A DNA stretch of 64,000 nt. Origin: Dyella sp. RRB7 (GTDB lineage: Bacteria; Pseudomonadota; Gammaproteobacteria; Xanthomonadales; Rhodanobacteraceae). The notes beneath the pieces were generated by a model. The model searched no databases. It was given only the letters and a program-made list of their open reading frames with translations, and was not told the DNA's origin. How positions within the stretch are numbered: position 1 is the stretch's first letter; every line of letters begins with the position of its first letter. The DNA lies in the NCBI RefSeq assembly GCF_022761115.1, contig NZ_JAKWJS010000002.1, forward strand, positions 248,001 to 312,000, given 5' to 3'. Shown here piece by piece: positions 8,184-17,283 of this stretch. The translations under genes and the position numbers were made by a program.

Positions 8184-8828
8184 TCACGGAGCCTGCGAGG
8201 CCAAGGCAAGGCCGGCCAGGCGCCGGCGAATCCGTGCGTAGTCGTCCGGCGTATCCATGTCGGTGGTGCAGCGGTCGTGCCCCACTTCGTAGCGAACGAC
8301 GTCTTGCGGGTGATCCTCGATCAGGTGGCGGCAGCCCGGATTGACCTGTCCACTGAGAACCTCGGGCACGCGGCTGGCGGCGAACACCACCGGGTTGCCG
8401 CGCTGGCCGTCATGGTACGGCACCAGGATGGCATCGCGCGGCAACGCCAGGAACGCCTGCGCCAGTTCCCGGTAGTCATCGGCCCGGAGCAGCACCATAT
8501 CGGCGAGGCAGATCATCACCGCCATGCAAGGGCGAGCGAGCGCCGCGAGGCCGGCGACCACCGATGTCATCTGGCCTTCCGCATGGCGCGGGTTGTGGCG
8601 GAAGCTCAGCGGCAAGCCGATCAGCGCGGCCATCACCTCGCGCCCGCGGTGGCCGGTCACCACCACCACTTCCTCGGGACCGGCATCGAGCAAGGCGCTG
8701 GCGGTGATACGGACTGCGGCCATCTCGCCATCGCCATGGGGCAGCGGCAGCAGTTGCTTGAATGCCCCCGCCATCCGCGACGAAGCCCCGGCGGCCAGCA
8801 GCACCACGGAGAACGGCGCCGCACTCAT
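8184..8828 (-). CDS. mocA: MocA-type molybdenum cofactor nucleotidyltransferase (cox operon copy)
   Basis: Encodes 214 residues of the MobA/MocA nucleotidyltransferase fold. The nucleotide-binding loop is VLLAAGASSRM with FKQLLPL following, and acidic metal-binding positions appear in LADMV and DMDTPDDY. MocA transfers CMP to molybdopterin-Mo, giving the dinucleotide form used by xanthine-oxidase-family enzymes, including CO dehydrogenase. Its start codon overlaps the stop of the preceding XdhC-YHS gene (ATGA), so translation is likely coupled, and it is the last cox-cluster gene before modE. A paralogue lies at 23716-24324 in the other hydroxylase operon, implying each enzyme has its own cofactor-maturation factors. 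Confidence 0.88.
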   Translation of the reverse strand: MSAAPFSVVLLAAGASSRMAGAFKQLLPLPHGDGEMAAVRITASALLDAGPEEVVVVTGHRGREVMAALIGLPLSFRHNPRHAEGQMTSVVAGLAALARPCMAVMICLADMVLLRADDYRELAQAFLALPRDAILVPYHDGQRGNPVVFAASRVPEVLSGQVNPGCRHLIEDHPQDVVRYEVGHDRCTTDMDTPDDYARIRRRLAGLALASQAP

Positions 8829-9859
8829 GTGCCGGCGCCCTGCGGCTCGGGTTGACGCATGCGCGCGCCGATATCCAGGTACTTGCGCGGGTTGCGCTCG
8901 AACTCCGCACGGCACCCGGTGCAGCAGAAATAGTGGGTCTGCCCTTCCATGGTCAGGCTGCTGAGCGCCGTGGCGGGATCGACCACGGCACCGCATACCG
9001 GATTCACATAGCCGGTGGCGACCGCCTTGCCGGCACCGGGCGAACCTTCCTTCTCCATCGCCGAGGCGCCTCCGGTGGCGGCCTCGCGCCGGCCATGCCG
9101 CAAGGCCACCAGCCCGGTCACTGCGGCCAGCGCGATCTCATGCGGCGTCATCGCGCCCACATCCGGCCCGGCGGGTGCGTGCATGTCGGCAAGCCGCTCT
9201 TCCCCGATGCCGCGCAACGCCATGGCCGCGCGCAGGCGCTCGGCCTTGCGGCGGCTGGCAATCACCAGCACGGCACGGGCCGACGATTGCAGGGCGTCTT
9301 CCAGCGCCGCTTCATCGCCATCCCCTTGGGTGGCCACCAGCGCATAGGATTCCGGACGATCAAGCATGGAGACGTGCACGGCCTCCGCAGGCACGCCATG
9401 GGCCGCGGCAAACTCGGCGGTGTCGGCCACGGCCGAATCCATCAGCGTCTCGAAGCCGACCTCGCGCGCAAACCAGGCGGCAGCCCGGGCCACGGGCGTA
9501 CTGCCGTACACGCGCAGGTGCGGCGTAACGGCCGCCGGCTGGATGAACAGCTCCACGTCGCCGTTGCTGGCGCACTGCATGGGCTGCACATCGACATCGC
9601 CCATCGGGTCGCCGCTGTTGCTCAGGCGCAGCCGTTGCGCATGCCCGGTGGCGATGACGCGCATGGCGGTGGCCTTGACCACGCTCTGCACACAGCCGCC
9701 ACCCACCCAGCCATGCAGGGTGCCGTCGGCCTCGACGATGGCCTGCGCACCGACATAGGCCGAGCTGGGTGGCTGCACCGCAATCACCGTGACCCAGGCG
9801 TGCGGGCGTGACTGGCGCAGGTATTCGCGCGCGAGATCGAGCAGTTCAGGAGTGCTCAT
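8825..9859 (-). CDS. XdhC/CoxF-family maturation factor fused to a C-terminal YHS domain
   Basis: Encodes 344 residues. Residues 1-255 form an XdhC/CoxI-type protein: GGGCVQS near residue 53, a Rossmann-like C-terminal half, and the closing GAMTPHEIALAAV. XdhC proteins bind and sulfurate the molybdenum cofactor for insertion. After a 25-residue linker, residues 284-330 form a YHS domain (VNPVCG, then FCCTGCRAEF, then NPRKYL), with cysteines 289, 312, 313 and 316 able to bind a metal. In Oligotropha the CoxD-E-F proteins build the unusual Cu-S-Mo centre of CO dehydrogenase, so a metal-binding domain on the XdhC protein is suggestive of copper delivery; that is inference. GGAGAC precedes the start, and the downstream mocA overlaps the stop codon. 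Confidence 0.88.
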   Translation of the reverse strand: MSTPELLDLAREYLRQSRPHAWVTVIAVQPPSSAYVGAQAIVEADGTLHGWVGGGCVQSVVKATAMRVIATGHAQRLRLSNSGDPMGDVDVQPMQCASNGDVELFIQPAAVTPHLRVYGSTPVARAAAWFAREVGFETLMDSAVADTAEFAAAHGVPAEAVHVSMLDRPESYALVATQGDGDEAALEDALQSSARAVLVIASRRKAERLRAAMALRGIGEERLADMHAPAGPDVGAMTPHEIALAAVTGLVALRHGRREAATGGASAMEKEGSPGAGKAVATGYVNPVCGAVVDPATALSSLTMEGQTHYFCCTGCRAEFERNPRKYLDIGARMRQPEPQGAGT

Positions 9860-9868
9860 GGCCGTCTC

Positions 9869-11065
9869 CTATCGCAAGGCCCGGATCAACGGCTCAAGCA
9901 CGCGCTCGACGCTGGCCAGGTCGTGCGCCGGTGCGTGCAGATCCAGGTAAGGCATGGCCGCCACGATGCCTTGGGCCAGCGGCTGGTAATCGTCGCGACC
10001 GGCCAGCGGGTTGAGCCACACCAGCCGCCGTGCGCGCCCGCGCAGGCGACGCAGCGTGCCGGCCAGCAGCGAGGCATCGCCGGTGTCGTAGCCATCGCTG
10101 ACCACGATCAGCGCGGTACGCGCATGCAGCAGCGAGGCGTGTTCGCGTTCGAACTGGCGCAGGCAATCGCCGATGCGGGTGCCGCCCGCCCAGCCCGCCG
10201 ACAGCCATTGCAGGCGCTCCTGCGCGCGCCACGGATCGGGGTCGCGCAGCGCTTCGCCCACGTCGCTCAACTGCGTATGCCAGATGAACACGTGAGTGTC
10301 CCAGTGCGCACCCAGCAGGGCGCGCGCCAGGCGCAGGAAGAAGAAGCTGTACAGGTTCATCGAGCGGCTCACGTCAAGCAGCAGTACCAGTCGCGGACGT
10401 TCACGGTGGCGCTCGCGGAACGCCAGTTCGATCGGCTCGCCGCCATGCGCAACGCTGCGTCGCGCCGTTCCGCGCAAGTCGATACGGCGCATGCCACCCG
10501 ACCGTTCGCGCCGCATCGCCAACCGGCGCAGACGCCGGGCCAGGCGACGCATCAGCGTGTCCAGTGCGCGCATGCTGTCGGGCTGATGCAGATGCCGGAA
10601 GTCGGCCTGCTCCAGCGCCTCCTCGCTGCTGGCACCACGCTGCGACGCGGCGCCATCGGTGCTGCCGATGGAGGCATCATTGGCCGCGGCCTGCGGCATG
10701 CCCTCGCTGCCATCGCCGGCTCCGGCTAGCGGCGCAGGCGACGTGTCCAGCACGCCCGCGCTGGATGACTGACTCGCCACCAGGCGCTGCCGGTTCGGCG
10801 GCAGGAACCAGGCATCGAACAGTTCGTCAAAGCGCGAACGATCGCCGGCACGGCGGCACAGCAGCGCCCGGGACGACCAGCGCAGCAGCTGCGGTTCAAG
10901 CAGGTCGATGCGACTGGCCGCCTCGACCAGCAACGCAGCGTCGTCCAGCCCCACCGCGAAACCGTTGGCGCGCAGGAAGGAAACGAAGCCGGTCAAGCGC
11001 ACGCACAGCGCCCGTTGCAGGGTTACCGGTGCCGCAGGGTTGGCATCGGCGCGACGGGTCAGCAT
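9869..11065 (-). CDS. coxE: CoxE-type VWA-domain protein
   Basis: Encodes 398 residues. The C-terminal half is a von Willebrand A domain with the metal-ion-dependent adhesion motif DVSRSM near residue 230 and VVSDGYDTGD further on. The N-terminal half carries the conserved RLTGFVSFLRANGF start of the CoxE family. CoxE works with the MoxR-type ATPase CoxD in maturing CO dehydrogenase, and is implicated in copper insertion in Oligotropha. A proline- and alanine-rich low-complexity stretch separates the halves. The start at 11065 lies inside the last codons of the ATPase gene (7-base overlap), so the two are translationally coupled. A longer upstream frame lacks family similarity. Confidence 0.88.
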   Translation of the reverse strand: MLTRRADANPAAPVTLQRALCVRLTGFVSFLRANGFAVGLDDAALLVEAASRIDLLEPQLLRWSSRALLCRRAGDRSRFDELFDAWFLPPNRQRLVASQSSSAGVLDTSPAPLAGAGDGSEGMPQAAANDASIGSTDGAASQRGASSEEALEQADFRHLHQPDSMRALDTLMRRLARRLRRLAMRRERSGGMRRIDLRGTARRSVAHGGEPIELAFRERHRERPRLVLLLDVSRSMNLYSFFFLRLARALLGAHWDTHVFIWHTQLSDVGEALRDPDPWRAQERLQWLSAGWAGGTRIGDCLRQFEREHASLLHARTALIVVSDGYDTGDASLLAGTLRRLRGRARRLVWLNPLAGRDDYQPLAQGIVAAMPYLDLHAPAHDLASVERVLEPLIRALR

Positions 11066-11946
11066 GACGCCACCAGCCGTCGCATCACGTCGGGACTGAC
11101 CTCGGCACAATCGGCGCGGGTTTTCAGCAGCGCGGCAAGGCTGTCCAGCAACGCCTCGGGACTGGCGGTGTCGAGCCGTTCCACGTGGAGGCGCAGCAGC
11201 GCGGCGGCCCAGTCCAGGGTTTCGGCAATGCCCGGCCGACGCTGCAGATCGAGCCGTCGCAGCGATTGCACGAACTCCACCAGTTGGCGTGCCAATGCGG
11301 CCGGCGCGGCCGGCACGCGCGTCTCGACGATCAGCAGTTCTTTTTCGAACGACGGGTATTCAAGGTAGTGATATAGGCAGCGCCGCCGCAGCGCGTCGGA
11401 CAGTTCACGCGTGCCGTTGCTGGTGAGCACCACCCACGGGCGCGAGCGCGCCGCGATGGTGCCCAGTTCAGGAATCGACAGCTGGAAGTCGGAAAGCAGC
11501 TCCAGCAGGTAGGCTTCGAAAGCCTCGTCGGCGCGGTCGATCTCGTCGATCAGCAGCACCACCGGCTGCTCGCGCGTGATCGACTCCAGCAGCGGCCGCT
11601 TGAGCAGGTAGCGCTCGGAAAAGATGTCCTGCTCCTTGTTCGCCATCGGCCGGTCGTCCTGCTCCAGCAGGCGTATCGCCAGCAACTGGCGCTGGTAGTT
11701 CCACTCGTACATGGCGGCATGCGCATCGAGCCCCTCGTAGCATTGCAGGCGCACGCAATCGGTCGCTTGCAGGCGCGCGAGTACCTTGGCCACTTCGGTC
11801 TTGCCCACGCCGGCGGCGCCTTCCAGCAGCAAGGGGCGGCGCAATTCGTTCATCAGCAACAGGACGGTGGCCAATGGTCGCTCGGCGACGTAGCCCAGCG
11901 CCAGCAGGCGTTGCTGCAGGGCGATGACGTCGCTCATGCGGTCCAT
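11059..11946 (-). CDS. coxD: CoxD-type MoxR AAA+ ATPase
   Basis: Encodes 295 residues of the MoxR AAA+ family. The Walker A loop GAAGVGKT is at residues 43-50, Walker B and sensor context appear in VVLLIDEIDRAD, and the arginine-finger region follows with ALRRRCLYHYL. CoxD of aerobic CO oxidisers is an ATPase needed for sulfuration of the molybdenum site of CO dehydrogenase. It usually pairs with the VWA protein encoded immediately downstream, as here. ATG codons at 11946 and 11937 are both possible; neither has a strong ribosome-binding site. It follows coxG by 17 bases in a single minus-strand operon. Confidence 0.9.
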   Translation of the reverse strand: MDRMSDVIALQQRLLALGYVAERPLATVLLLMNELRRPLLLEGAAGVGKTEVAKVLARLQATDCVRLQCYEGLDAHAAMYEWNYQRQLLAIRLLEQDDRPMANKEQDIFSERYLLKRPLLESITREQPVVLLIDEIDRADEAFEAYLLELLSDFQLSIPELGTIAARSRPWVVLTSNGTRELSDALRRRCLYHYLEYPSFEKELLIVETRVPAAPAALARQLVEFVQSLRRLDLQRRPGIAETLDWAAALLRLHVERLDTASPEALLDSLAALLKTRADCAEVSPDVMRRLVASC

Positions 11947-11963
11947 GGCCTGGGCGTCCGCGA

Positions 11964-12590
11964 TCAGGCCGACCGGCTGCGGCCGAACAGGCCACGGAAC
12001 CAGTCACGGATCACGCCCCAGAACAGCCGCAAGGCGCTCAGCTCCTTGCTTGGCCTTGGCGTGGCGGCGGGGCTTTGCGCAGTCGGTGCGCCGGAAGGAG
12101 CCGCCGCATCGGGCTGGCCGGCGGCGACAGCCAGGCGCCGCACTTCGTCGGCGAAGTTGGCCGCGAATTGCTGCAGGATCTGCTCGGTGACGCTGCCCAT
12201 CATGCGCCCGCCGAAGGCCGCCGCCTTGCCGCTCACGGACACCTCGCTCTTGCCTGCCAGCTGGCTGGCACCGGGAGCGTCGCCCGCTTCCACCCGCGCC
12301 ACCAGATCCATCGAAGCACCCGAGGTTCCCGACGAATCCGATCCTTTGCCCACCAGGTGCACGGTGCGGTTGGGCGTGTCGATATCGACTACTTCGATAT
12401 CGCCTTTGAACGTGAGGCTGGCCGGGCCCACCTTCAGTGACACGGTGCCCTTGTAGTGGCGCTCATCGATGCGCTCGGTGATCCTGGCGCCCGGCATGCA
12501 GCCCGCCACGCCTTCGATGTTCTGCAGGAAGGTCCAGGTGGTGTCGCTGCCACCGGGCATGGGAAAGGTCTTTTCCAGTTCAAGCTTCAT
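11964..12590 (-). CDS. coxG: CoxG, CO dehydrogenase subunit G family (SRPBCC fold)
   Basis: Encodes 208 residues. The first 150 match the CoxG/SRPBCC family (MKLELEKTFPM start, IEGVAGCMPGA, GTVSLKVGP, then a GGRMM-ending helix). A proline-alanine linker leads to a short C-terminal hydrophobic/amphipathic helix (LRLFWGVIRDWFRGLF). That tail fits the known role of CoxG in attaching CO dehydrogenase to the cytoplasmic membrane and coupling it to quinone. The gene starts 3 bases after the coxL stop codon, so it is in the operon. Confidence 0.92.
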   Translation of the reverse strand: MKLELEKTFPMPGGSDTTWTFLQNIEGVAGCMPGARITERIDERHYKGTVSLKVGPASLTFKGDIEVVDIDTPNRTVHLVGKGSDSSGTSGASMDLVARVEAGDAPGASQLAGKSEVSVSGKAAAFGGRMMGSVTEQILQQFAANFADEVRRLAVAAGQPDAAAPSGAPTAQSPAATPRPSKELSALRLFWGVIRDWFRGLFGRSRSA

Positions 12591-12593
12591 CGC

Positions 12594-15002
12594 TCAATGC
12601 CTGTCCAGGCCAAGCGCATGCGATTGCTGCCAGATGCGGTAGGCGTTGTGCGGCATGTCCATATGGGTAACGCCCAGGTGGGCGAAGGCGTCCGTGACGG
12701 CGGATGAGAAGCAGGGTATGGAGCCCACGTGCGGCGACTCGGCCACGCCCTTGGCGCCAATCGGATGATGCGGGCTGGGCGTGACGGTGAAGTCGGTTTC
12801 CCACACCGGCGTCTCTACGGCGGTGGGCACGAAATAATCCATCAAGGTGCCGCCAAGCACGTTGCCCTGTTCGTCGTAAGGCAGCTGCTGGCCCATGGCC
12901 ACGGCAAAACCTTCGGTAAGGCCGCCGTGCACCTGTCCCTCGATGATCATCGGGTTGATGCGCGTGCCGCAATCATCCAGCGCGTAGAAACGCCTCACCC
13001 GGGTTTCGCCGGTGTAGCGATTGATGTCGAGTACGCAGACATAGGAACCGAAGGGGAAGGTGAAGTTGGGCGGGTCGTAGTACTCCACCGCTTCCAGCCC
13101 CATTTCCAGGCCCGGCGGTACGTTGTTGTACGCGGCCCAGGCCACTTCCTTCATGGTCTTGAGCTGTTCGGGCGAGCCCTTGACGACGAAGCGGTCGAGA
13201 TCGAAGGCCAGGTCGTCCGGGCTTACCTCCAGCAGATGCGCCGCGATCAGGCGCGCCTTCTCGCGGATCTTCCGCGCGCAGCGCGCCGTGGCCGCGCCGC
13301 CCACCGGCGTCGAACGCGAACCGTAGGTACCCAGGCCATAGGGCGCGGTGGAGGTGTCGCCCTCTTCCACCTGGATCACCGAGGCCGGAATGCCCGCCTC
13401 GGTGGCGATGATCTGGGCATAGGTGGTCTGGTGCCCCTGCCCCTGCGTGATGGTGCCCATGCGCGCGATGGCCGAGCCATCCGGGTGCACGCGGATCTCG
13501 CACGAGTCGAACATGCCCACGCCCAGGATGTCGCACATCTTGGACGGCCCTGCCCCGACGATCTCGGTGAAGGTGGTGACGCCGATGCCCATCAGCCATT
13601 CGGCATTCGGATCGGCGCGGCGCTCAGCCTGCTCCTGGCGCAGCGCCTGGTAGTCCACCGCATCCATCACCTTGCGCAGGGCCGGCTCGTAGTTGCCCGA
13701 GTCGTATTCCAGGCCAAGCGGCGTCTGATAGGGAAACTGTTCCTTCCTGATGAAATTGCGCAGGCGGATTTCGGCCTTGTCGATGCCCAGCCGCTGGGCC
13801 AGCACGTCGATCATGCGCTCGATCAGGTACACCGCCTCGGTGACCCGAAACGAACAGCGATATGCCACGCCACCCGGGAACTTGTTGGTGTAGACGCCAT
13901 CGACCGACACGAACGCATGGGGAATGGCGTACGAGCCGGTGCAGACGTGGAACATGCCGGCCGGCCACTTGGTGGGATCGGCACAGGCATCAAACGCGCC
14001 GTGGTCGGCGTACACATGCACGCGCAGCGCCTTGATCACGCCCTCTTTCGTTGCGGCCAGTTCGCCCGTCATCCAGTAATCGCGGGCGAACGCGGTGGTG
14101 GTGAGGTTTTCGCTGCGCGACTCGATCCATTTCACCGGCCGGCCCAGCACGATCGATGAGGCAATGGCGCAGACATAGCCCGGATACACCCCCACCTTGT
14201 TGCCGAAACCGCCGCCGATATCCGGCGAGATAATACGGATCTTCGACTCGGGAATGCTCGACAGCAGGCCCACCACGGTGCGCACCACATGCGGCGCCTG
14301 CGAGGTGATGTACACGGTGAGGTCACCCTTCACCTTGTCGTAGGAGGCGACGCAGCCGCAGGTTTCCAGCGGACACGGATGCACGCGCGGATACAGCATG
14401 TCCTGCTTCACCGTCACCTCGGCCTGCTCGAACGCGCGCGCGGTCTTGTCCTTGTCGCCCACTTCCCAGTTGAAGATGTGGTTGTGGTGGCGACGGGCGC
14501 CATGGGCGCCATCGGTCTTGCCGGCGAGATCCTCGCGCACTGCGGGCGCGTCGGGTTCCAGCGCTTTTTTCGGATCGACGACGGCGGGCAGTTCTTCGTA
14601 TTCCACTTCCACCAGGTCGGCGCCGTCGGCGGCGAGATAACGATCCTCGGCGATGACGAAGGCCACTTCCTGGTTCTGGAACGACACCTTGCCGTCGGCC
14701 AGCACGGCCTGCACGTCGCCGGCCAGGGTCGGCATCCAGTGCAGCTTGAACGGCTTGAGTTCTTCGGCGGTGATCACCGCGATCACGCCCGGCAAGGCCA
14801 GCGCGCGGCTAGCATCGATACGCTTGATGCGTGCGCTCGCATACGGGCTGCGCACCATCGCGCCGAAGCACATGCCCGGCATCTTCACGTCATCGACGTA
14901 GGTGCCCTTGCCCTGGATGAAGCGCGGGTCCTCGCGGCGCTTGCGCGCGCAACCGATGCCTTCGAGCTGGGTGAGTCGTTCGATGTTCGGTTCGAGACCC
15001 AT
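12594..15002 (-). CDS. coxL: form I aerobic carbon monoxide dehydrogenase, large subunit
   Basis: Encodes 802 residues, close to the 809 of Oligotropha CoxL. The subunit carries the molybdopterin-cytosine-dinucleotide site where CO is oxidised to CO2. The decisive feature is VAYRCSFR, the active-site loop specific to form I CoxL; its cysteine is residue 383, matching the copper-ligating cysteine 388 of Oligotropha. Form II enzymes have AYRGAGR there. Other family motifs are GGGFGNKV, GQGHQTTYAQ and, near the end, GAKGVAES with the base-catalytic glutamate. Gene order coxM-coxS-coxL is that of form I operons. The start has GAGGACA upstream. This is genuine CO dehydrogenase rather than a generic xanthine-dehydrogenase homologue. 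Confidence 0.96.
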   Translation of the reverse strand: MGLEPNIERLTQLEGIGCARKRREDPRFIQGKGTYVDDVKMPGMCFGAMVRSPYASARIKRIDASRALALPGVIAVITAEELKPFKLHWMPTLAGDVQAVLADGKVSFQNQEVAFVIAEDRYLAADGADLVEVEYEELPAVVDPKKALEPDAPAVREDLAGKTDGAHGARRHHNHIFNWEVGDKDKTARAFEQAEVTVKQDMLYPRVHPCPLETCGCVASYDKVKGDLTVYITSQAPHVVRTVVGLLSSIPESKIRIISPDIGGGFGNKVGVYPGYVCAIASSIVLGRPVKWIESRSENLTTTAFARDYWMTGELAATKEGVIKALRVHVYADHGAFDACADPTKWPAGMFHVCTGSYAIPHAFVSVDGVYTNKFPGGVAYRCSFRVTEAVYLIERMIDVLAQRLGIDKAEIRLRNFIRKEQFPYQTPLGLEYDSGNYEPALRKVMDAVDYQALRQEQAERRADPNAEWLMGIGVTTFTEIVGAGPSKMCDILGVGMFDSCEIRVHPDGSAIARMGTITQGQGHQTTYAQIIATEAGIPASVIQVEEGDTSTAPYGLGTYGSRSTPVGGAATARCARKIREKARLIAAHLLEVSPDDLAFDLDRFVVKGSPEQLKTMKEVAWAAYNNVPPGLEMGLEAVEYYDPPNFTFPFGSYVCVLDINRYTGETRVRRFYALDDCGTRINPMIIEGQVHGGLTEGFAVAMGQQLPYDEQGNVLGGTLMDYFVPTAVETPVWETDFTVTPSPHHPIGAKGVAESPHVGSIPCFSSAVTDAFAHLGVTHMDMPHNAYRIWQQSHALGLDRH

Positions 15003-15023
15003 GGTCGGTGTCCTCGTCGTGGC

Positions 15024-15563
15024 TCAGGCCGTCACCGGCTCGGTGGATTGCTCCGCGCCTAGCAGCGGGTGCGAGGTTTCCACCGCCTCGCCGCGCAGCT
15101 TGCGCGCCGCGTACTGCACGGCCTTGACGATGTTCTGGTACCCCGTGCAGCGGCACAGGTTGCCCGCCATCCAGTAGCGCACTTCCTCGTCGGTGGGGTT
15201 GGGGTTTTCCTTCAGCAGCCGGTAGGCGCGCGTGATCATGCCCGGCGTGCAGAAGCCGCATTGCAGCGCATGCTCCTGCATGAAAGCTTCCTGCAGCGCA
15301 TGCAGTTCGCCGCCTTGTGCCATGCCTTCGATGGTGAGCAGCTCGGCACCCTCGGCCTGCACGGTGAGCACCGTGCACGACTTCACCGACTTGCCGTTCA
15401 TGTCGACCGTGCAGGCGCCGCAGTGCGAGGTGTCGCAACCGATATGCGGACCGGTATGCACGCAACGCTCGCGCAACGTGTGGATCAGCAACTCGCGCGG
15501 CTCGACCACCACATCGGTGTCGAGGCCGTTGAGCTTGAAACTCACCATGATCTTCTTGCTCAT
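15024..15563 (-). CDS. coxS: CO dehydrogenase small subunit (two 2Fe-2S clusters)
   Basis: Encodes 179 residues. It carries the two 2Fe-2S clusters that move electrons from the molybdenum site to the FAD of CoxM. The N-terminal plant-ferredoxin-type cluster is bound by [10 protein letters not shown] plus SCTVL; the C-terminal helical-domain cluster by CGFCTPGM and LCRCTGYQ. The residue count and motif order match CoxS. GGGAG lies at good spacing before the start. It sits between coxM (20-base gap) and coxL (21-base gap). Confidence 0.95.
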   Translation of the reverse strand: MSKKIMVSFKLNGLDTDVVVEPRELLIHTLRERCVHTGPHIGCDTSHCGACTVDMNGKSVKSCTVLTVQAEGAELLTIEGMAQGGELHALQEAFMQEHALQCGFCTPGMITRAYRLLKENPNPTDEEVRYWMAGNLCRCTGYQNIVKAVQYAARKLRGEAVETSHPLLGAEQSTEPVTA

Positions 15564-15582
15564 GTCCGGGCTCCCGAGACGG

Positions 15583-16452
15583 TCAATGCGCGGCGCGCAT
15601 GGCGGCGGTACGCAAGGCGCGTCGGGTCATCTCGCCGGCCATGGCGGTCTTGTAGTCCGCGTCGCCGCGCAGGTCCTCCGCCGGCTGGCAGATGGCCATG
15701 GCCAGGCGGGCCGCTTCGGCGATGGCCGGCTCGTCCAGTGGTTTCCCGCGCAGGAAGGCCTCGGCATCGCGCGCTTTCAACGCCGTGTCGGCGACATTGG
15801 TCAGGGCGATCGATACATCCTCGACGGTGTCGCCCTTCATGCGCAGCAGCACGGCGGCCGCCGCCGTGGCGAAATCGCCGGTCTTGCGCTTGAGCTTGGC
15901 GTAACACCAGCCGCTGCCCGCCGCAGGCAGCGGGATGCGGATCTCGGTGAGGATCTCATCCGGCTGCAGCGCGGTAGCGTAGGTGCCGAGAAAGAAATTA
16001 TCGTCGGCATGCACCACGCGCTCGGCGGCGGGGCTGCGCAACACGAACGACGCCCCCAGGCACAGCATCAGCGCCGGGTGGTCGTTGCCGGGATCACCGT
16101 GAGAGATATCGCCGCCAATGGTGCCCATGTAGCGCACCTGCGGGTCGGAGATCTGGCGCGCCGCCTCGACCAGCAGCGGGCAGCGTTCCTGCAGCAGCGG
16201 CGACCAGATCAATTCATTCTCGGTGGTCATGGCGCCGATGCGCAGTTCGTTGCCTTCAAGGCGTATGCCCTTGAGGTTGGCGATATGGCCAAGATCGATC
16301 AGGTGGCCCGGTTCGGCAAAGCGCAGCTTCATCATCGGCAGCAAGCTGTGACCGCCGGCAAGCAGCTTGGCATCCTCGCCCAGCTCGCCGAGCAGCTTGA
16401 GCGCATCGTCGATGGAGGTTGGCGCGTGGTAATCGAACAGACGCGGGATCAT
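15583..16452 (-). CDS. coxM: CO dehydrogenase medium subunit (FAD-binding)
   Basis: Encodes 289 residues of the FAD-binding medium subunit. The flavin-binding signatures are [15 protein letters not shown] (residues about 32-46) and [16 protein letters not shown] (near 110), both typical of CoxM/xanthine-dehydrogenase FAD domains, followed by the C-terminal alpha/beta domain. The start at 16452 was chosen because of the very good GAGGAGAGG ribosome-binding site and the canonical [11 protein letters not shown] beginning; an in-frame extension to 16617 has no family match. It is the first structural cox gene. A 198-base leader separates it from ompW and contains a hairpin at 16481-16498. Confidence 0.94.
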   Translation of the reverse strand: MIPRLFDYHAPTSIDDALKLLGELGEDAKLLAGGHSLLPMMKLRFAEPGHLIDLGHIANLKGIRLEGNELRIGAMTTENELIWSPLLQERCPLLVEAARQISDPQVRYMGTIGGDISHGDPGNDHPALMLCLGASFVLRSPAAERVVHADDNFFLGTYATALQPDEILTEIRIPLPAAGSGWCYAKLKRKTGDFATAAAAVLLRMKGDTVEDVSIALTNVADTALKARDAEAFLRGKPLDEPAIAEAARLAMAICQPAEDLRGDADYKTAMAGEMTRRALRTAAMRAAH

Positions 16453-16480
16453 CGATGCCTCTCCTCGCACAACATGGCCC

Positions 16481-16498
16481 GCCCGTGACGCCACGGGC
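16481..16498 (-). promoter_or_regulatory. hairpin in the coxM leader
   Basis: Perfect 7-bp stem (GCCCGTG / CACGGGC) with a 4-base loop, 29 bases before the coxM start codon. It may end transcripts of ompW or act as a leader structure. No T-run follows and no regulator consensus is recognisable in the 198-base gap. Confidence 0.3.
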
Positions 16499-16650
16499 TT
16501 GCAGATAGGGGGCGACAGCGTCCCAACGACCGCAATGCCTGCTTCGCGAATGCACGCGAACCATGCGCCGACGGCCATGGATGCCTCGCGAGCACCGCGC
16601 GCGACCCAACTCGCCACATCGCAGGCGATGGCGTAGCCGAGATGCTGGCG

Positions 16651-17283
16651 TCAGAACCGAAAGCCGACGTAGGCGCCATAGACCCAGGGGCTGATCGTCA
16701 CCATGCCGAGGCGGGCGCCATTGACCTTGACCCGGGTATCGAGGTCGATCCAGCGCACATCGACGCCCACCAGCCAGCGGTCGTTGAGGCGGTAGTCCAA
16801 TCCGGCATGCGCGGCCACGCCCCAGGAACTGCCTAGGTCGAGGTGGTCGCCGCTCAACAGGCCGGTCTCGTGAATATGGAAGAAACGCGTGTAATTGACG
16901 CCAACGCCGATATACGGCGACAGCACGCTGCCCGGCAGGAAGTGGTACTGCAACGAAAACGTGGGAGGCAGCTGTTTGGTGTTGGCGGAACGCACCCCGT
17001 TGAGCTTGATCTCGTGCTCGAACGGCCACGCCGCCAACGCCTCGATACCGATATGGGGCGTAAACAGGTATTCGATCGAGACGGTGGGACGCACCGAACT
17101 GTCGACGTCCGCCGCAATCGCACCGCCTGCCAGGCTGCCGTTGTTGGACTTCGGATCAACGTCGTGCACACCCAGCTTGACCAGCCAGGGGTAGTCGTTG
17201 GTTCCTGCGTCCTGGGCTCTTGCGGTGGCTGGCAGGAGGACCGCCAGCATTGATGCGACGCACAAGAAACGTTGCCGTATCAT
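16651..17283 (-). CDS. OmpW-family outer-membrane protein
   Basis: Encodes 210 residues: a 23-residue signal peptide ending ARAQ, then an eight-stranded-barrel OmpW/AlkL-type protein with LPPTFSLQYHF and PYIGVGVNYTRFF characteristic of the family, ending in GAYVGFRF. OmpW/AlkL proteins let hydrophobic small molecules pass the outer membrane. The AGGAG site fixes the start at 17283. It lies between rcoM (divergent) and coxM (same strand), so it may be co-regulated with CO oxidation or even lead the cox operon. A direct functional link to CO is inference, as CO should not need a channel. Confidence 0.88.
   Translation of the reverse strand: MIRQRFLCVASMLAVLLPATARAQDAGTNDYPWLVKLGVHDVDPKSNNGSLAGGAIAADVDSSVRPTVSIEYLFTPHIGIEALAAWPFEHEIKLNGVRSANTKQLPPTFSLQYHFLPGSVLSPYIGVGVNYTRFFHIHETGLLSGDHLDLGSSWGVAAHAGLDYRLNDRWLVGVDVRWIDLDTRVKVNGARLGMVTISPWVYGAYVGFRF

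Noticed and set aside
12594-15002. CoxL as a form II or generic xanthine-dehydrogenase-like subunit
   Set aside because: The active-site loop reads VAYRCSFR with the copper-binding cysteine, and gene order is M-S-L, both specific to form I.
16453-16650. A sigma-54 or clear sigma-70 promoter before coxM
   Set aside because: TTGGGA and TATCTG occur but with a 13-base spacer, and no GG-N10-GC sigma-54 pattern is present.
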